A stretch of DNA of 5,482 nucleotides from Candidatus Levybacteria bacterium RIFCSPLOWO2_01_FULL_39_10 (GCA_001782515.1 MFOV01000002.1:1-5482); one strand, 5' to 3'; numbered from the stretch's first letter, positions 1 through 4,862 are shown. Translations and numbers: made by a program. Notes: generated by a model not told the origin, from the letters alone.

Positions 1-1793
1 CGTTCCACGGGTTCTCAATACCCTATCCAGATAGTTTTAAAGACGGCAATACGCGCCAAATATATACTTATGCTGTAAATATAGGCCAAGGTCTGGATGT
101 ACCATTAAACAGCACGCCGCATTGGTTTACGTGTTCCCCGCCTGTTCCCACTTTTACTATCTCTGGCGGGCTTTATGAGGAAGAGGAACCGAGTGACAAT
201 ATAAGAAACGGCGAGGGGTATACCACATCCCTTACCGAGAGTTTTCAGTTTGTAGGGCCGGGAATAAACACGTCAGCTTTTTCCTCTGCTGGATCCGGAT
301 TCGCGTTTACAAATCTTCTTGCAGGAGTCTATACAATCACTCTTAATAATCTGAGGCCCGACTATCTCATAAGCTATCCGAATGTTGGGGTTGTAACGCC
401 TTCCATGACATTGACAATTGGAGACGGGCTGGCTGGAAGACCGCTGTGTTCTAATTTTGACGCTGCATCAAATGTTGGAATATGTGACGGAGCGGGCAAT
501 ATGTCTCTGGTTGATTTTGGAATTATTGCCAATCCGCCTGACCCTTGGTATAAAGGAATCGGCGGAGATATAAGATCCGATCAGGCGATCGTGAATGTGA
601 TTCCTGCAGGCAACTACTTCTCGGAGGCCGCGGGAAATCTTTCTCCGGGCGTTGTGATTGCAGGCGGACCAATCGATCTTGGAGGCGGAGGCTCACAAGC
701 GTCAAAAGCAAATGTAAATCAATGGCTTATAACAGGTGTGAGGTTCTCGCCTTTCAGACCTAATACTATTAGAACATCATATAATTTCGTAGACATAAAC
801 GTTACAAAATCAGGGACTGTTAAAAATCCCATGAGCGGTTCAGCCGCCGCTCCGTGCGGAACCAATCCTCTTACCAATTGCGTACTAACCCCGGCTCCTG
901 CAAGCGGGGTATATCAAGGTACTGGAGATCTTACCATTTCAGCAGGGCCAACTTACACTTTTCCTGCAGGGAGCGACTATATCTTCCTAATCCAAGGCGA
1001 CGTAAGAATAGGAAGAAACCTTGTAATTCCTACATCCTCAACTGTTATGTTTATTGTTCAAGGAGATATTACAGTTGATCCCGCTGTCACACGGCTTGAC
1101 GGAATTTACTCATCAGATGATGATTTCATACTTGAAACAAATACTTTGGGAAATCCTGACGCGGTTTTGCAGGTTCAGGGAAATATAATTACAAATGCAG
1201 CTCTTAGTAATGGCTCGTTTATAATCCGAAGAGACCTTGGGCGTCCAAACGCAACAACGCCTGTTGTAACGTTTTTATATAGACCTGATTTTATTCTTAA
1301 TGCGCCGGAGGTCTTTCGGGCTGCAAATATTACAATAAAAGAAGTTGAACCACCCGGTCTTGTGTATGTTTCGCCGACTCCCGCACCAACAATAACACCA
1401 AATCCCACAGTTTGCCCGCCAGCATCAAACAATGCATTTACAGGCTGCTACTATGATAATAGGGACTTTACAAATTACAAAGGGTCAAGAATTGATCCTG
1501 CTATCAATTTCGACTGGGGCGAGAGCGCACCCCATCCAGCAGTAGGCCCGGAGGAGTTTTCAGTACGCTGGACCGGGAATTTTAATTTTAACACTACAGG
1601 CATTTATCGTTTTACATTTACTGTCGATGACGGAATTAGGATGTATATTGATGATGTATTGCAATTTGAAAGCTGGGGTCCCCAACCACCAACAACATAT
1701 ACAAAAGATGTTAGTCTTTCGGCGGGAACACATAGAATTAGGGTCGAGTATTGGGAACAATTTATTCATGCTGTTGCAAAGGTCTCGTGGTAA
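1..1793 (+). CDS. Large cell-surface protein, 3' part, with C-terminal PA14 domain (5' end outside window)
   Basis: The frame is open from the first full codon at position 3 to TAA at 1791-1793, giving 596 visible residues. The ATG at 405 is internal, because coding-like sequence continues upstream of it. Residues 1-44 look like the end of a beta-sandwich repeat (HGFSIPYPDSFKDG, then YAVN). Residues 45-133 (GGLYEEEEPSDN to NNLRPDYLIS) look like an SdrD B-type or prealbumin-like fold. Residues 180-450 carry motifs recalled from Microgenomates surface proteins: PWYKGIGGDIRSDQ, FLIQGDVRIG, FIVQGDITVD, LDGIYSSDDDF, RRDLGRPNATTP and FLYRPDFILN, suggesting a repetitive beta structure. A Pro/Thr-rich linker (about 457-473) leads to a PA14 domain (about 478-596), with FTGCYYDNRDF, FNFNTTGIYRFTFTVDDGIRMYIDD and a final AVAKVSW. 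PA14 domains commonly bind carbohydrate, so an extracellular adhesion or glycan-binding role is inferred. No signal peptide or anchor is visible. The stop falls exactly at the PA14 boundary while domain-like sequence continues in frame beyond it, so the gene may be broken. Confidence 0.85.
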   Translation, partial: FHGFSIPYPDSFKDGNTRQIYTYAVNIGQGLDVPLNSTPHWFTCSPPVPTFTISGGLYEEEEPSDNIRNGEGYTTSLTESFQFVGPGINTSAFSSAGSGFAFTNLLAGVYTITLNNLRPDYLISYPNVGVVTPSMTLTIGDGLAGRPLCSNFDAASNVGICDGAGNMSLVDFGIIANPPDPWYKGIGGDIRSDQAIVNVIPAGNYFSEAAGNLSPGVVIAGGPIDLGGGGSQASKANVNQWLITGVRFSPFRPNTIRTSYNFVDINVTKSGTVKNPMSGSAAAPCGTNPLTNCVLTPAPASGVYQGTGDLTISAGPTYTFPAGSDYIFLIQGDVRIGRNLVIPTSSTVMFIVQGDITVDPAVTRLDGIYSSDDDFILETNTLGNPDAVLQVQGNIITNAALSNGSFIIRRDLGRPNATTPVVTFLYRPDFILNAPEVFRAANITIKEVEPPGLVYVSPTPAPTITPNPTVCPPASNNAFTGCYYDNRDFTNYKGSRIDPAINFDWGESAPHPAVGPEEFSVRWTGNFNFNTTGIYRFTFTVDDGIRMYIDDVLQFESWGPQPPTTYTKDVSLSAGTHRIRVEYWEQFIHAVAKVSW

Positions 1794-2099
1794 TTATACT
1801 CAACAGAACAAACCTACCAAGAATCAAGTGGTCAAGTGACATTTGAGGCTGAAAATTATAACCAAAACATTTCAAGAGGGGGATATTCATGGTCGCTTGA
1901 GAATACAATTCCTGGATCATCGGATGGAATTTACTTGGAAGCAAAACCTAATAATGACGCAAATATTGATACGGGATATGTTTCAACCAGCCCTGAAACT
2001 CAATATAAAATAAATTTTAATCAAACCGGTACGTACTTTGTATGGTTATTGCAAAGTGGACTACCAGGTGCCAATTCTGCGCAAAGTGCGCGACAATAA
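1794..2099 (+). pseudogene. In-frame remnant of a carbohydrate-binding (CBM6/GH115_C-like) domain after the PA14 stop
   Basis: Directly after the TAA at 1791-1793 the same frame stays open to TAA at 2097-2099. It reads as a short linker (YQESSGQV) and then the beginning of a domain: TFEAENYN, then GYSWSLENTIPGSSDG, then NIDTGYVSTSPETQYKINF, then QTGTYFVWLLQSGLPGANS. The FEAEN start, the aromatic GYSW, and the pattern 'Y.I.F..TGTY.VW' match carbohydrate-binding domains that often follow PA14 domains in such proteins (recalled, not searched). It could be translated alone only from GTG at 1836 (87 codons), which lacks a ribosome binding site. The domain is cut short: similarity stops after GANS, at roughly half the usual length. 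A GCGCA/TGCGC mini-hairpin (2079-2091) marks the breakdown point. I read it as the decayed C-terminal part of the upstream gene. Readthrough of the TAA or a sequencing error are alternatives. Confidence 0.6.
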
Positions 2100-2120
2100 T
2101 TGGTCGGGATTTTACCACCT

Positions 2121-2198
2121 CTTGTCAAGCCATTCGACAAGCTCAGGCTTGATAGTGAGTTGGGTCGAACTATCAAGTTGACAAGCTCATTTCTCAGG
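2121..2198. repeat. REP-like nested palindromic element
   Basis: Three overlapping inverted repeats are present. CTTGTCAA (2121-2128) pairs with TTGACAAG (2178-2185). TTCGAC (2133-2138) pairs with GTCGAA (2164-2169), reinforced by CTCA/TGAG inside it. CTTGATAGT (2148-2156) pairs with ACTATCAAG (2169-2177). GACAAGCTCA also occurs twice in direct orientation (2136-2145 and 2180-2189). The core TTCGACAAGCTCAGG resembles a palindromic extragenic repeat widespread in bacteria, often linked to REP-associated tyrosine transposases. That link is from memory, and no such transposase is in the window. The element lies just beyond the point where the carbohydrate-binding domain loses its reading. Confidence 0.55.
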
Positions 2199-2389
2199 TA
2201 TAGAATGATTCTGCTCTTTGATATTAGAAGGAATTACTATTTTTCCTCCACAGGTTCAGTAACCTTGAGGTATCTCGCCTAGATTAGGCGGAAACGAAGC
2301 GAAGTTTTTAGAAACTGTGGTTTTTAAAACAGCTTTCCTATTTGCTATCAAGGGGAAAAAACAATTCTATTCGGTATCAAAGGCAGAAA
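2199..2389. other. Non-coding stretch between the surface-protein remnant and rpmG
   Basis: I see no credible gene here; the frame that is open to 2282 includes the palindromic element and shows no protein-like pattern. Two small hairpins occur. CCTC plus AGGTT (2245-2256) pairs with AACCT plus GAGG (2261-2270), and CGCCT (2276-2280) pairs with AGGCG (2286-2290). This is the zone where the + strand surface-protein gene and the - strand rpmG gene converge, so the hairpins may help end transcription, but neither is followed by a T-run on either strand. Confidence 0.4.
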
Positions 2390-2563
2390 TTATTTCAGTT
2401 TTTCTACCTCTTTGTGTTCGGTCTTCTTCCTGCAATGTTTACAGTATTTTAAAAGTAATAGTTTGTTTTCAGTATTGAGTTTATTTCGCTCAGTAACGTA
2501 ATTAACACGCTTACAAACGCTGCATTTTAATCCTATTGTAATTCTGTGTTCACCTTTAGCCAT
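2390..2563 (-). CDS. rpmG: 50S ribosomal protein L33 (zinc-ribbon form)
   Basis: The reverse strand encodes 57 residues, beginning MAKGEHRITI and ending EVEKLK with a TAA stop. Protein L33 is a small component of the large ribosomal subunit near the E site. Recognition rests on the length (usual range about 49-57 aa), the opening and central pattern (LKCSVCKRVNYVTERNK, then LLLLKYCKHCRKKTEHKE), and two CxxC pairs (C14/C17 and C41/C44), which form the zinc ribbon of the Cys-containing L33 class. ATG at 2563 is the only plausible start, since an in-frame TGA lies four codons upstream. No Shine-Dalgarno motif sits at normal spacing. It follows three tRNA genes on the same strand, as L33 genes often lie in tRNA/secE/nusG neighbourhoods, but neither secE nor nusG is visible downstream. 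Base composition is A-rich and typical of a small ribosomal protein gene. Confidence 0.93.
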   Translation of the reverse strand: MAKGEHRITIGLKCSVCKRVNYVTERNKLNTENKLLLLKYCKHCRKKTEHKEVEKLK

Positions 2564-2637
2564 ATCGTCAAGTCACAGCCTTGTGCCTTTGTCCTCGATT
2601 TAATTCGGACTTCGGCTTTTCGGCTGGCCTTTCCTCT

Positions 2638-2661
2638 TCAATCCGCCTTTGGCGAGATTGA
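2638..2661 (-). promoter_or_regulatory. Stem-loop in the rpmG leader
   Basis: TCAATC-CGCC (2638-2647) and GGCG-a-GATTGA (2651-2661) form a ten-pair stem with one bulged base and a three-base loop. It falls inside the predicted rpmG 5' untranslated leader of about 105 nt. A role in leader regulation or RNA stability is possible but not shown. Confidence 0.4.
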
Positions 2662-2674
2662 GTTTAAGATAACA

Positions 2675-2683
2675 ATTATAACA
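2675..2683 (-). promoter_or_regulatory. Extended -10 promoter for rpmG
   Basis: Read on the reverse strand, TGT-TATAAT (2683-2675) is a perfect extended -10 box (TGn plus TATAAT). The expected -35 position (around 2698-2703) reads TAGGAA and is poor, as is common for extended -10 promoters. Transcription would begin near 2668, giving rpmG a leader of about 105 nt. The box lies just downstream of a hairpin that could end tRNA operon transcription, so rpmG may be expressed independently. Confidence 0.45.
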
Positions 2684-2706
2684 AAAGATTTGTGATTTTC
2701 CTATTC

Positions 2707-2729
2707 TCAAAAACGCATGGCGTTTTTGA
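2707..2729 (-). terminator. Probable terminator hairpin after the tRNA operon
   Basis: TCAAAAACGC (2707-2716), loop ATG, and GCGTTTTTGA (2720-2729) form a perfect ten-pair palindrome. Its A-tract, short GC core and T-tract read as a weak intrinsic terminator in both directions. It lies between the last tRNA and the extended -10 box of rpmG. Confidence 0.45.
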
Positions 2730-2756
2730 AGAGGAGAAACAGACTTAGAGGCTGAA

Positions 2757-2778
2757 ATCCTTGTTGAAAAACAAGGAT
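2757..2778. other. Perfect 9-bp stem-loop downstream of tRNA-Thr(GGT)
   Basis: ATCCTTGTT (2757-2765), loop GAAA, and AACAAGGAT (2770-2778) pair perfectly. On the + strand the loop is a GNRA tetraloop; on the tRNA-coding strand it is UUUC. It sits about 30 nt past the tRNA 3' end and may be a processing or stability element of the tRNA precursor. Confidence 0.35.
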
Positions 2779-2805
2779 GAAAGCGGTAAGTCTTGTTTTG
2801 ACGAG

Positions 2806-2877
2806 AGCCGACAGCGGGAATCGAACCCGCGACCTAGTCATTACCAATGACTCGCTCTGCCACTGAGCCATGTCGGC
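2806..2877 (-). tRNA. tRNA-Thr (anticodon GGT)
   Basis: The reverse strand folds into a full cloverleaf. The acceptor is GCCGACA/TGTCGGC and the D stem GCTC/GAGC. The anticodon stem AGTCA/TGACT encloses loop TTGGTAA, giving anticodon GGT, which reads ACC and ACT. The T arm is GCGGG-TTCGATT-CCCGC, and the discriminator is T. CCA is not encoded. It starts four bases after tRNA-Tyr ends, so the two are surely cotranscribed. Confidence 0.96.
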
Positions 2878-2881
2878 GCAG

Positions 2882-2966
2882 TGCTGGGTGAGAGATTCGC
2901 ACTCCCGTAGCCCTTCCGGGCGCCAGATCTACAGTCTGGTGCGATTGACTACTCCGCCAACCCAGC
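2882..2966 (-). tRNA. tRNA-Tyr (anticodon GTA)
   Basis: The acceptor is GCTGGGT/ACCCAGC. The anticodon stem CCAGA/TCTGG encloses CTGTAGA, giving anticodon GTA. A long variable arm (GCCC-GGAA-GGGC) makes it a class II tRNA, as expected for bacterial tRNA-Tyr. The T loop is TGCGAAT instead of the usual TTCGAAT, and the T stem contains one G-T pair. The discriminator is A and CCA is not encoded. It is the middle member of the three-tRNA operon. Confidence 0.95.
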
Positions 2967-3073
2967 GGGCTGGTGGGACAAAACCTCGCGGTTTTTTCCC
3001 AACGATTTTCCCTTTAAGGAAGCGCGCGGGGCGAGTGATCGTCATTTACGCCTGATCCGCGCAATTATTTGTG
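2967..3073 (-). other. Structured 107-nt spacer within the tRNA operon
   Basis: The spacer between tRNA-Thr(TGT) and tRNA-Tyr holds two strong stem-loops and no gene. The first is TGGGA-c-AAAACC (2974-2985), loop TCGC, then GGTTTT-t-TCCCA (2990-3001), with eleven pairs and one mismatch. The second is GCGCGG-GGCG (3024-3033) pairing with CGCC-(TGAT bulge)-CCGCGC (3049-3062), an all-G/C ten-pair stem with a 15-base loop. They may direct processing of the tRNA precursor or be remnants of a lost gene. The first could act as an internal attenuator. Confidence 0.45.
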
Positions 3074-3145
3074 AGCCGCCTCTCGGATTTGAACCGAGGA
3101 CCTTCACTTTACAAAAGTGTTGCTCTACCACTGAGCTAAGGCGGC
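3074..3145 (-). tRNA. tRNA-Thr (anticodon TGT)
   Basis: The acceptor is GCCGCCT/AGGCGGC and the D stem GCTC/GAGC. The anticodon loop TTTGTAA gives anticodon TGT, which reads ACA and other ACN codons by wobble. The T arm is CTCGG-TTCAAAT-CCGAG and the discriminator is T. The anticodon stem ACACT/AGTGA has an A-A mismatch in its outermost pair. CCA is not encoded. It is the first gene of the minus-strand operon. Confidence 0.95.
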
Positions 3146-3153
3146 GCAGGTTA

Positions 3154-3182
3154 ATTTTACCAAAACTGACGATCAAAAGGAA
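3154..3182 (-). promoter_or_regulatory. Possible promoter of the tRNA-Thr-Tyr-Thr operon
   Basis: On the reverse strand TAAAAT (3159-3154) lies eight bases before tRNA-Thr(TGT), with TTCCTT (3182-3177) 17 bases upstream. The -10 is good and the -35 is poor. It is back to back with the tRNA-Trp promoter. Confidence 0.35.
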
Positions 3183-3184
3183 GG

Positions 3185-3214
3185 TTGATGCTTAGGCTTA
3201 GTTTGAAGTATAAT
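3185..3214 (+). promoter_or_regulatory. Promoter of tRNA-Trp
   Basis: TTGATG (3185-3190) and TATAAT (3209-3214) are separated by 18 bases. Transcription would start near 3221, about four bases before the mature tRNA 5' end. The -10 is perfect and the -35 matches 4 of 6 bases. Confidence 0.65.
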
Positions 3215-3224
3215 TGGGGAACGA

Positions 3225-3295
3225 AGGGGTATCGGTTAACGGTAAACCAGCGGTCTCCAAAACCGCGACTGGGGGTTCGACTCCCTCTACCCCTG
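3225..3295 (+). tRNA. tRNA-Trp (anticodon CCA)
   Basis: The acceptor is AGGGGTA/TACCCCT and the D stem GGTT/AACC. The anticodon stem GCGGT/ACCGC encloses CTCCAAA, giving anticodon CCA. The T arm is GGGGG-TTCGACT-CCCTC and the discriminator is G, the expected identity base for bacterial tRNA-Trp. CCA is not encoded. It stands alone on the + strand, divergent from the other three tRNAs. The anticodon CCA reads UGG; whether UGA is reassigned in this organism cannot be judged from this gene. Confidence 0.96.
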
Positions 3296-3343
3296 CAAGG
3301 TACAATCCTACACTTTGCTATGCCATGTACCGCGTGATGCTTG

Positions 3344-3373
3344 GCTGATATGGTTTGGTATATCCTCCCCTTT
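3344..3373 (+). repeat. Upstream header element, copy 1
   Basis: This 30-base stretch starts GCTGATATGGTTTG and matches 24 of 30 bases in the stretch at 4787-4816; five of the six differences are transitions. Both copies lie just upstream of an unrecognised + strand gene. Here the element overlaps the -35 region of the promoter. Similarity does not extend further left. Confidence 0.6.
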
Positions 3374-3384
3374 CCTGATATAAT
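3355..3384 (+). promoter_or_regulatory. Promoter of the 237-aa gene, leaderless layout
   Basis: TTGGTA (3355-3360), an 18-base spacer, and a perfect TATAAT (3379-3384) precede ATG at 3391 by only six bases after the -10. Transcription is expected to begin at or next to the A of ATG, so the mRNA should be leaderless. No ribosome binding site can fit. Confidence 0.65.
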
Positions 3385-3390
3385 CTCCAA

Positions 3391-4104
3391 ATGTCATCAG
3401 AACGAGATCGTGAAAGCTTAGTAATTCCCGGGCTGGAAAATCCCAAAGAGATCATACAATTAGGCTCTAAAATAGCAAGACAAGGAAGGGTAAGTAACTG
3501 TGGAAACCTAGAAATTTCAACCGTTATTGGAGCATACGGGGGCAATAAATACAGGGTTGTTTACGAAAGACGCGATATTTTGGGTATTGATGAGACACTG
3601 GATGTGATAGGTGGAGATATGGGAGTAACAATAATCAGCGAAGAATTTATGGAGCTTCCTAGTGTCTATATGGATTACTACTTTGGCCATAGAAATATAA
3701 GAGATGTTCTATCTGGGCTAGATCCCATTACTGAACTACCGGCAAGTGATGGAATTGGGGTAGATCATGAGAAAGCGGAAAATTCTGATTCATCAAAGAT
3801 AGTAGCCGTAGGTAGTAGCGGATTTTACACTAGAAGAGGTCCCACTCTTTTTGTAGTGGCCAAGACTATCGATGATGCGAGAAGAGTATATGCAAGCTTA
3901 CTTGAGCAACATAACAGATTCTCTGTGCTTCGTGCAGCTTTTTCTGAACCGGATAATCTACCTTTTGTTTATATGACACCAGAGCAATATGAGAATATGC
4001 CACCTACGCCTACACCTGAAGAAATAAAAGCGAGCATGGATGGGGTAATTAAGAAGTTGCTAGGTTATTTATATCCAGATGACAACCAAAATAGTAGCTC
4101 CTAA
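3391..4104 (+). CDS. Hypothetical protein, 237 aa, gene with shared-end layout
   Basis: I do not recognise this protein. It runs from MSSERDRESL to DDNQNSSS with a TAA stop at 4102-4104. It has no signal peptide, no membrane segment and a single cysteine (C37, in SNCGN). It looks soluble and somewhat acidic. It mixes hydrophobic strands (RVVYERRDILGI, then VTIISEEFMELPSVYMDYYF, and PTLFVVAKTIDDARRVYASL) with a Pro/Thr-rich stretch (MPPTPTPEE, about 213-221) before a final helix (MDGVIKKLLGYLY). ATG at 3391 is chosen because the TATAAT box ends six bases upstream, fixing a leaderless start. The last Ser codon and the stop codon lie inside the 28-bp repeat that is found again after the 159-aa gene. 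Its upstream element and first codons also resemble that gene's, although the rest of the proteins do not align by eye. It converges with the toxin gene downstream. Confidence 0.8.
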   Translation: MSSERDRESLVIPGLENPKEIIQLGSKIARQGRVSNCGNLEISTVIGAYGGNKYRVVYERRDILGIDETLDVIGGDMGVTIISEEFMELPSVYMDYYFGHRNIRDVLSGLDPITELPASDGIGVDHEKAENSDSSKIVAVGSSGFYTRRGPTLFVVAKTIDDARRVYASLLEQHNRFSVLRAAFSEPDNLPFVYMTPEQYENMPPTPTPEEIKASMDGVIKKLLGYLYPDDNQNSSS

Positions 4105-4125
4105 CATAGTTACTCAGGTGCTGCC
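4098..4125 (+). repeat. 28-bp exact direct repeat, copy 1
   Basis: This repeat starts CTCCTAACATAG and ends AGGTGCTGCC. It is identical at all 28 positions to 5366-5393. It overlaps the last codon and the stop of the 237-aa gene. With copy 2 it brackets the toxin-antitoxin pair and the 159-aa gene, a span of about 1.24 kb. Confidence 0.95.
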
Positions 4126-4146
4126 AGGTACAAGTCTGCGCCTGGC
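4123..4146. other. Hairpin between the convergent 237-aa and toxin genes
   Basis: GCCAGG (4123-4128) pairs with CCTGGC (4141-4146) around a 12-base loop, and flanking GCT and AGC could extend it across a bulge. Its left arm overlaps the end of the 28-bp repeat. It could end transcription from both sides, but no T-run follows on either strand, so it is not a canonical terminator. Confidence 0.35.
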
Positions 4147-4152
4147 TTCAGC

Positions 4153-4431
4153 TCAATTTATAGATGAATATAGTTCTTCATGAGTACCAAATGCAGAAAA
4201 ATAGGCAAATGTTTCGTTCCCAACTTTTACTTCCTCATAGATTGCACGATAGTCATTCGTTACGTCTATACTTCTGTATCCAACCCACTCATCTTTTAAT
4301 TTATGATTGTTTAATACTGAATTATTAGGGTCTTTTGAAAAGATAATAATTACTTTTTTGAAGCGGTTACGAATTCTTACATCTAACTTCTTTAGCTGCT
4401 TAAGAAAATCAGGGTCGTATTCTACCCTCAT
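4153..4431 (-). CDS. RelE/YafQ-family type II toxin (mRNA endoribonuclease)
   Basis: This is the toxin of a type II toxin-antitoxin pair; the family cleaves mRNA, usually at the ribosome. I chose the start at 4431 (MRVEYDPDFL, 92 aa). It gives an ATGA overlap with the antitoxin stop, which is typical of translational coupling, and it matches the family N-terminus. A start at 4452 would add only MARRARY. Visible family features are the N-terminal MRVEYDPDFLKQLKKL, the central LNNHKLKDEWVGYRSIDV followed by TNDYRAIYEE, and the C-terminal FGTHEELY. Compared with E. coli YafQ as recalled (H50, H63, D67, H87), H43, D60 and H84 are present, while the H63 position is D56. The length is normal for the family. 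It is cotranscribed with the upstream antitoxin from the promoter at 4719-4747. Confidence 0.9.
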   Translation of the reverse strand: MRVEYDPDFLKQLKKLDVRIRNRFKKVIIIFSKDPNNSVLNNHKLKDEWVGYRSIDVTNDYRAIYEEVKVGNETFAYFSAFGTHEELYSSIN

Positions 4432-4709
4432 ATACCTTGCTCTTCGAGCCACTTAACAGCTTCTTCACCTGTGTTAAATATTGGCGAACCTTTTCCTGCT
4501 TTTCTATTTTTTCTAGCTTGTCTTAAAACCTTTATAAGGTATGGACTCGGAGTCTCATCTAAGCTAAACTCAACTCTTTTCGTTTTTATAACCTCTTTAA
4601 GATAGGCGTTGATAAGTGCAGAAAGGCTGAGGCCTAATTTTGAAGCAACCTGTTGTGCCTGTTTTTTAGTGGAGATTTCTGTTTTTATGTTTATTATTGC
4701 AGTATTCAT
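4428..4709 (-). CDS. RelB/DinJ-family antitoxin
   Basis: This 93-residue protein is the antitoxin of the pair; the family binds and neutralises the RelE/YafQ toxin and represses its own operon. The N-terminus (NTAIINIKTEISTKKQAQQVASKLGL) followed by SLSALINAYLKEVIKTKRVEF is the classic RelB/DinJ ribbon-helix-helix: beta strand about 3-10, helix 1 about 13-24, helix 2 about 29-42. The C-terminal part (YLIKVLRQARKN, and NTGEEAVKWLEEQGI) would wrap the toxin. ATG at 4709 is fixed by a consensus promoter whose -10 ends nine bases upstream, leaving a leader of about three bases. The gene overlaps the toxin start by four bases (ATGA). Confidence 0.92.
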   Translation of the reverse strand: MNTAIINIKTEISTKKQAQQVASKLGLSLSALINAYLKEVIKTKRVEFSLDETPSPYLIKVLRQARKNRKAGKGSPIFNTGEEAVKWLEEQGI

Positions 4710-4718
4710 ACTTAATCT

Positions 4719-4747
4719 AGTATATACTCTGTATACACTTGTGTCAA
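4719..4747 (-). promoter_or_regulatory. Toxin-antitoxin promoter with overlapping palindromic operator
   Basis: On the reverse strand TTGACA (4747-4742), 17 bases, and TATACT (4724-4719) form a near-perfect promoter nine bases from the antitoxin ATG, giving an almost leaderless mRNA. AGTATATAC (4719-4727) and GTATACACT (4731-4739) form an inverted repeat (8 of 9 pairs, 3-base centre) covering the -10 and spacer. AGTATATACT (4719-4728) is itself a perfect palindrome. This is what a ribbon-helix-helix antitoxin operator looks like, so autorepression is inferred. Confidence 0.75.
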
Positions 4748-4786
4748 GAGATAAATTTAGGGAATTAAGCTTAAAATACTCAGTCT

Positions 4787-4816
4787 GCTGATATAGTTTG
4801 ATCTACTCTTCCCTTT
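4787..4816 (+). repeat. Upstream header element, copy 2
   Basis: This copy starts GCTGATATAGTTTG and matches 24 of 30 bases with 3344-3373. It lies 47 bases before the end of the gap to the 159-aa gene start (4863). Unlike copy 1 it does not overlap that gene's -35 box, so it is not merely a shared promoter sequence. Confidence 0.6.
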
Positions 4817-4825
4817 TATTGTGGC

Positions 4826-4854
4826 TTGATTTTTTTCAGATTTGACCCTATAAT
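4826..4854 (+). promoter_or_regulatory. Promoter of the 159-aa gene, leaderless layout
   Basis: TTGATT (4826-4831), 17 bases, and a perfect TATAAT (4849-4854) end eight bases before ATG at 4863. The expected transcription start falls at 4861-4863, so the mRNA should be leaderless. No ribosome binding site is present. Confidence 0.65.
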
Positions 4855-4862
4855 ACTTCCCA

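Noticed and set aside
405..1793. Surface protein starting at ATG 405
   Set aside because: The frame is open to the left edge with coherent domain-like sequence, so this methionine is internal and the gene is truncated by the window.
1791..1793. Alternative genetic code explaining the in-frame TAA
   Set aside because: The recoding known in CPR lineages (SR1, Gracilibacteria) concerns TGA as glycine. TAA ends other genes here (237-aa, 159-aa and rpmG), so it acts as a normal stop.
2100..2282. 60-codon open frame after the carbohydrate-binding fragment
   Set aside because: It contains the palindromic element, begins immediately after a stop at a TTG, has no ribosome site or promoter, and shows no protein-like pattern.
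2870..3055. 61-codon open frame on the + strand
   Set aside because: It lies across the complement of tRNA-Tyr and the structured tRNA spacer, so it is a chance frame.
4098..4180. 28-bp repeat as an integron attC site
   Set aside because: TCCTAAC resembles the RYYYAAC core, and an imperfect hairpin follows copy 1. But no matching GTTRRRY site occurs at the expected distance after either copy, and no integron integrase is visible.
4432..4452. Toxin start at 4452
   Set aside because: It would add MARRARY inside the antitoxin coding region. The ATG at 4431 gives a standard ATGA overlap and the family-typical N-terminus.
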